Positions 4,767 through 7,282 of a stretch of DNA of 7,282 nt are shown piece by piece. Both the position numbers and the translations under genes were made by a program. The notes under the pieces are model-generated. The model did no database searches, was not told the DNA's origin, and saw only the letters and a program-made list of their open reading frames with translations. This stretch comes from Rhizobiaceae bacterium (GTDB lineage Bacteria > Pseudomonadota > Alphaproteobacteria > Rhizobiales > Rhizobiaceae), in NCBI GenBank assembly GCA_016764155.1, contig JAESSK010000111.1, positions 1 through 7,282 of the forward strand, in the 5' to 3' direction. Each line of letters starts with the position of its first letter. Within the stretch, counting starts at the first letter, position 1.

Positions 4767-5891
4767 ATGTTGAAAACTGCTTTTTTTTGGAATGAGCGGT
4801 GTTTTTGGCATGGGGGCGGGCACTACGCTTCGATTGCTCCTGTTGGCGGCATGGTTCAGCCCTTGGCCGCCGGGGGGAGTCCTGAAAATCCGGAAACCAA
4901 ACGCCGTTTGAAAAGCCTGCTTGATGTGAGTGGTCTTGCCAAAGAGCTTGAAATGCTTGATGCGGAGACTGCTAGCTATGAAGATTTAAATCGCATCCAT
5001 CCGGCAAGCTATCTGGAAGAATTCAAAGGCATGAGTGACGCCAATGGCGGCGAGCTTGGTCTTCGCACACCATTCCTAAAAGGTGGGTACGAGATATCTG
5101 CCCTTTCTGCGGGATTGGTAAAAGCGGCGCTGCTGGATGTGCTCGATGGCAAATATAAAAACGCTTATGCGTTAAGCCGCCCGCCGGGGCATCATTGTCT
5201 GCCTGATTATCCCAATGGATTTTGTCTGCTTGCCAATATTCCAATAGCCATCGAAGCCGCGATTGCCGCGAAAAAAGTGCAGAGAGTGGCGGTTGTGGAT
5301 TGGGATGTGCATCATGGCAATGGCACGGAGGCGATCTATCTGGAGCGCGATGATGTGTTGACGATCTCGCTGCATCAGGAAAATAATTATCCGCCTGATA
5401 GCGGTGCAATTGAAACAATCGGAGAGGGAGACGGGCGCGGCCATAATATGAATATCCCGCTGCCACCGGGGGCGGGGCATGATGCCTATATCTATGCGTT
5501 TGATACGCTTGTTTTGCCAGCGCTGGAGAATTTCAAACCGGATGTGATTGTTGTTGCATGCGGGTTTGATGCCTCCCTCATTGACCCGTTATCGAGGATG
5601 CTTGCTAGTTCATATACATTCCGCGAAATGACCATAAAAATTATGCAAGCGGCAGATGATTTATGTGACGGAAAATTGGTCATGGCCCATGAGGGTGGGT
5701 ATTCGGAGGTGCATGTGCCGTTTTGTGGCCATGCGGTGCTTGAAACGATGAGCGGGTCAAAAATATGTCTGGATGATCCGATTGAACCTCGTGCCAAATA
5801 CAGCCAGCCAAATGCGAGATTTAGCGGTTATTATCGCGACTTGATCGATGAATATTTGGAACATTTCAAATCGGTAAATACGATATCTTAA
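4767..5891 (+). CDS. Class II histone-deacetylase-like amidohydrolase (HDAH type)
   Basis: A zinc hydrolase of the histone deacetylase/acetylpolyamine amidohydrolase superfamily that removes acyl groups from amides. The natural substrate in bacteria is generally unknown. The 374-residue protein closely matches, from memory, the bacterial class II enzyme HDAH (369 residues) of a Bordetella/Alcaligenes strain, including PPGHH, VVDWDVHHGNGT, TISLHQ, PPDSG, PLPPG, GFDAS and EGGYS. All catalytic positions are present: tandem histidines H142 and H143, zinc ligands D180, H182 and D268, and Y312; the numbering coincides with HDAH. The segment RCFWHGGGHYASIAPVGG near residues 11-28 is typical of the N-terminal loop. 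No signal peptide or membrane helix, so it is cytoplasmic. The start is supported by GGAG 6 bases upstream. It lies 36 bases after yqeY and 61 before a permease gene, suggesting one rightward operon. A run of eight T residues (4781-4788) at codons 5-8 is a possible slippage site. Confidence 0.94.
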   Translation: MLKTAFFWNERCFWHGGGHYASIAPVGGMVQPLAAGGSPENPETKRRLKSLLDVSGLAKELEMLDAETASYEDLNRIHPASYLEEFKGMSDANGGELGLRTPFLKGGYEISALSAGLVKAALLDVLDGKYKNAYALSRPPGHHCLPDYPNGFCLLANIPIAIEAAIAAKKVQRVAVVDWDVHHGNGTEAIYLERDDVLTISLHQENNYPPDSGAIETIGEGDGRGHNMNIPLPPGAGHDAYIYAFDTLVLPALENFKPDVIVVACGFDASLIDPLSRMLASSYTFREMTIKIMQAADDLCDGKLVMAHEGGYSEVHVPFCGHAVLETMSGSKICLDDPIEPRAKYSQPNARFSGYYRDLIDEYLEHFKSVNTIS

Positions 5892-5925
5892 AGCTGCATG
5901 GCTGACATGCAAAATTCCTCATGGA

Positions 5926-5955
5926 CATTTACCATGTTAAGAGAAATGGTAAATG
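5926..5955 (+). promoter_or_regulatory. Inverted repeat containing the permease start codon
   Basis: CATTTACCAT (5926-5935) and ATGGTAAATG (5946-5955) are a perfect 10-bp inverted repeat with a 10-base gap. The right arm ends with the ATG of the permease (5953-5955), and the gap contains the only purine-rich ribosome-binding candidate (AAGAGAA). As RNA it would hide the start codon in a stem and show the binding site in the loop. As DNA it could be an operator for a dimeric regulator. Confidence 0.6.
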
Positions 5956-6837
5956 ATGACTACCGAAAAACCACTGTTCATACGCCCCGCGAATATGCGC
6001 GCAGTTATATGGATGACTATAACGACCTTATTGTTTGTGGTGGTCACCGGTATCATCCGTTACATGGGGTCAAACCTTCCTGCGATTGAAGCTGCTTTCA
6101 TACGATATCTCGTGGGCTTGGTGATTCTGGCGCCGGTTTTTTTCAAGCTTTTCCGTTATAAAATACCTGCAGATCTATGGCGTACCTTTGCTTTTCGTGG
6201 ATTTATTCATGGTTTCGCGGTCTGCCTTTGGTTTTATGCCATGGCGCGAATTACCATTGCCGAGGTGACTGCGATTGGCTATTTGACGCCGATATTTGTG
6301 ACCATTGGAGCGGCTTACTTTCTTGGTGAAACCCTGAAAGTCCGCCGAATTGCCGGGGTGTTGGCCGGTTTGATAGGGGCAGTCATAATATTGAGACCAG
6401 GGTTTCAGGAAGTCTCTTCTGGTCAATTGGCACAGTTGTTGGCGGCGCCAATTTTTGCCGGTTCTTATCTATATGCCAAGCAACTCACCGGACGAGCCAG
6501 CCCGGAATTGATCATTGCCATGCTCACATTGTTCTGCACCCTTACATTGCTGCCGGGTGCTGTGATGCAATGGCAGGAACCAAGCCTCCAAGAATTCGTT
6601 TTGCTGAGTTGTACGGCAGTGGTAGCCACATTGGGGCACTATACCATGACGAGGGCTTTGAAGGCGGCTCCGATTTCAGTCACCCAACCGGTGGTATTTA
6701 TGCAATTGGTTTGGGCTGCGGCCCTTGGTGTGTTGGTGTTCGGGGAGCCGCTGGACCCTTATGTATTGACCGGCGGCGGAATCACCGTTTCAGCGGCAAC
6801 TTATATTTCTTACCGTGAAGCGAAAGCGAACCAGTAA
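5953..6837 (+). CDS. DMT superfamily permease, EamA family
   Basis: A 294-residue inner-membrane protein of the drug/metabolite transporter superfamily. About ten hydrophobic segments can be seen, near residues 16-36, 44-65, 76-99, 102-122, 132-149, 157-177, 186-206, 213-233, 240-262 and 269-287. They form two homologous five-helix halves, each with the family's Gly-Glu signature after helix 4 or 9 (FLGETL at 123-128; LVFGEPL at 261-267). The conserved RPG at 148-150 closes the first half. Members export small metabolites, amino acids or drugs; the substrate cannot be read here. The ATG at 5953 is followed directly by another ATG at 5956, and either may be used. The ribosome binding site is weak (AAGAGAA) and lies in the inverted repeat at 5926-5955. 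The deacetylase gene upstream ends 61 bases before, so co-transcription and a shared substrate are possible but unproven. The TAA stop is 80 bases before dnaG. Confidence 0.93.
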   Translation: MMTTEKPLFIRPANMRAVIWMTITTLLFVVVTGIIRYMGSNLPAIEAAFIRYLVGLVILAPVFFKLFRYKIPADLWRTFAFRGFIHGFAVCLWFYAMARITIAEVTAIGYLTPIFVTIGAAYFLGETLKVRRIAGVLAGLIGAVIILRPGFQEVSSGQLAQLLAAPIFAGSYLYAKQLTGRASPELIIAMLTLFCTLTLLPGAVMQWQEPSLQEFVLLSCTAVVATLGHYTMTRALKAAPISVTQPVVFMQLVWAAALGVLVFGEPLDPYVLTGGGITVSAATYISYREAKANQ

Positions 6838-6845
6838 TTTTCTTC

Positions 6846-6893
6846 ACACGACTCGCTTGCGGTTGTGTTCCGTTCTAGGATAGAAAATACAAT
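6846..6893 (+). promoter_or_regulatory. Hairpin and candidate dnaG promoter
   Basis: ACACGACT (6846-6853) pairs with GGTTGTGT (6861-6868), an 8-bp stem with two G-U pairs but no following T run, so at best a weak terminator for the permease. TACAAT at 6888-6893 is a good -10 match (five of six), but no good -35 lies at the right distance (TTGTGT at 6863-6868 is 19 bases away). Transcription would start near 6900. A short TTCTA-GGA-TAGAA palindrome lies at 6873-6885. Confidence 0.3.
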
Positions 6894-6917
6894 TCTCAAA
6901 CGATGCGAACGGCTGCA

Positions 6918-7282
6918 ATGCGCTTTCCTCCTTCTTTTCTCGATGATATTCGTGACCGGCTTCGGATTTCCGAAGTTGTGGGCACCCGTGTCACTTTTGA
7001 CAAGAAAAAATCCAATACGGCCAAAGGTGATTTTTGGGCCTGTTGCCCATTTCACGGAGAGAAGTCTCCGAGTTTTCACTGTGAAGACCGTAAAGGGCGC
7101 TACCATTGCTTTGGCTGTGGGGTTTCTGGCGATCATTTCAAATTTGTAACCGAGCTGGATGGCCTTGGCTTTCCTGAGGCTGTGGAATTATTGGCCGGGC
7201 AGGCGGGACTTGCCATGCCGATCATGGATAAGGCCGAGCAACAGCGCGAAGAGGCTCGCGCCACATTGTTTGATGTGATGGA
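6918..7282 (+). CDS. dnaG: DNA primase, 5' part
   Basis: The first 121 codons of the replicative DNA primase, which makes RNA primers for the lagging strand together with the DnaB helicase; the window ends inside the gene. The start MRFPPSFLDDIRDRL is the canonical opening of rhizobial DnaG. The CHC2 zinc-binding domain fills the visible part: zinc ligands C43 and H46 in CPFHGEKSPSF, and C64 and C67 in CFGCGVSGD. Then comes the FPEAVELLAGQAG helix near residues 91-103. The catalytic TOPRIM domain lies beyond the edge. The start at 6918 is set by this family N-terminus, because there is no clear Shine-Dalgarno sequence (the upstream bases are CGAACGGCTGCA). In many bacteria rpoD follows dnaG, but this cannot be checked here. 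Confidence 0.97.
   Translation, partial: MRFPPSFLDDIRDRLRISEVVGTRVTFDKKKSNTAKGDFWACCPFHGEKSPSFHCEDRKGRYHCFGCGVSGDHFKFVTELDGLGFPEAVELLAGQAGLAMPIMDKAEQQREEARATLFDVM

Noticed and set aside
5898..6089. A 63-codon frame starting just after the deacetylase stop
   Set aside because: No ribosome binding site, and it overlaps the first 137 bases of the clear permease gene in another frame.
6846..6868. Hairpin after the permease as an intrinsic terminator
   Set aside because: The stem has two G-U pairs and no T run follows, so termination is doubtful.

Overview
The window looks like a chromosomal segment of an alphaproteobacterium, most probably of the order Hyphomicrobiales (Rhizobiales). The best evidence is the start of dnaG at the right edge, whose N-terminus and zinc-ribbon stretch read like rhizobial primases from memory. 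CarA also has rhizobial-type wording. Base composition is moderate, lower than in most rhizobia, so a marine relative such as a Cohaesibacter-like lineage is possible. That genus-level idea is only inference. No mobile element, tRNA, rRNA or CRISPR array was seen.

Layout, left to right. (1) The last 185 codons of an ammonium transporter (amtB), closed by a strong intrinsic terminator. (2) About 500 bases without a convincing gene, holding two sigma70-like promoter candidates and an operator-like inverted repeat. (3) A 487-residue coiled-coil protein of unknown function, whose stop codon lies inside an 11-bp hairpin. (4) About 120 bases of nested inverted repeats, then a bidirectional terminator shared with the convergent carA. 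(5) carA on the minus strand, with a good promoter and a leader of about 130 nt. (6) Rightward genes: a GatB/YqeY-family protein, a class II histone-deacetylase-like amidohydrolase, a DMT/EamA permease, and the first 121 codons of dnaG.

Functionally this is mostly core metabolism and replication: ammonium uptake, carbamoyl phosphate synthesis (glutaminase subunit), an Asp/Glu-tRNA amidotransferase-related protein and DNA primase. Two accessory-looking genes, the deacetylase and the permease, lie between yqeY and dnaG. They could act together on an acetylated small molecule, but nothing in the sequence names the substrate.

The items most worth a second look are the coiled-coil protein (proline-free for 375 residues, no cysteine, possible N-terminal membrane-binding helix), the perfect 10-bp inverted repeat that contains the permease start codon, the folded spacer downstream of the coiled-coil gene, and the His-to-Arg difference in the CarA glutaminase motif. 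I did not find convincing evidence of a wholly new multi-gene system.
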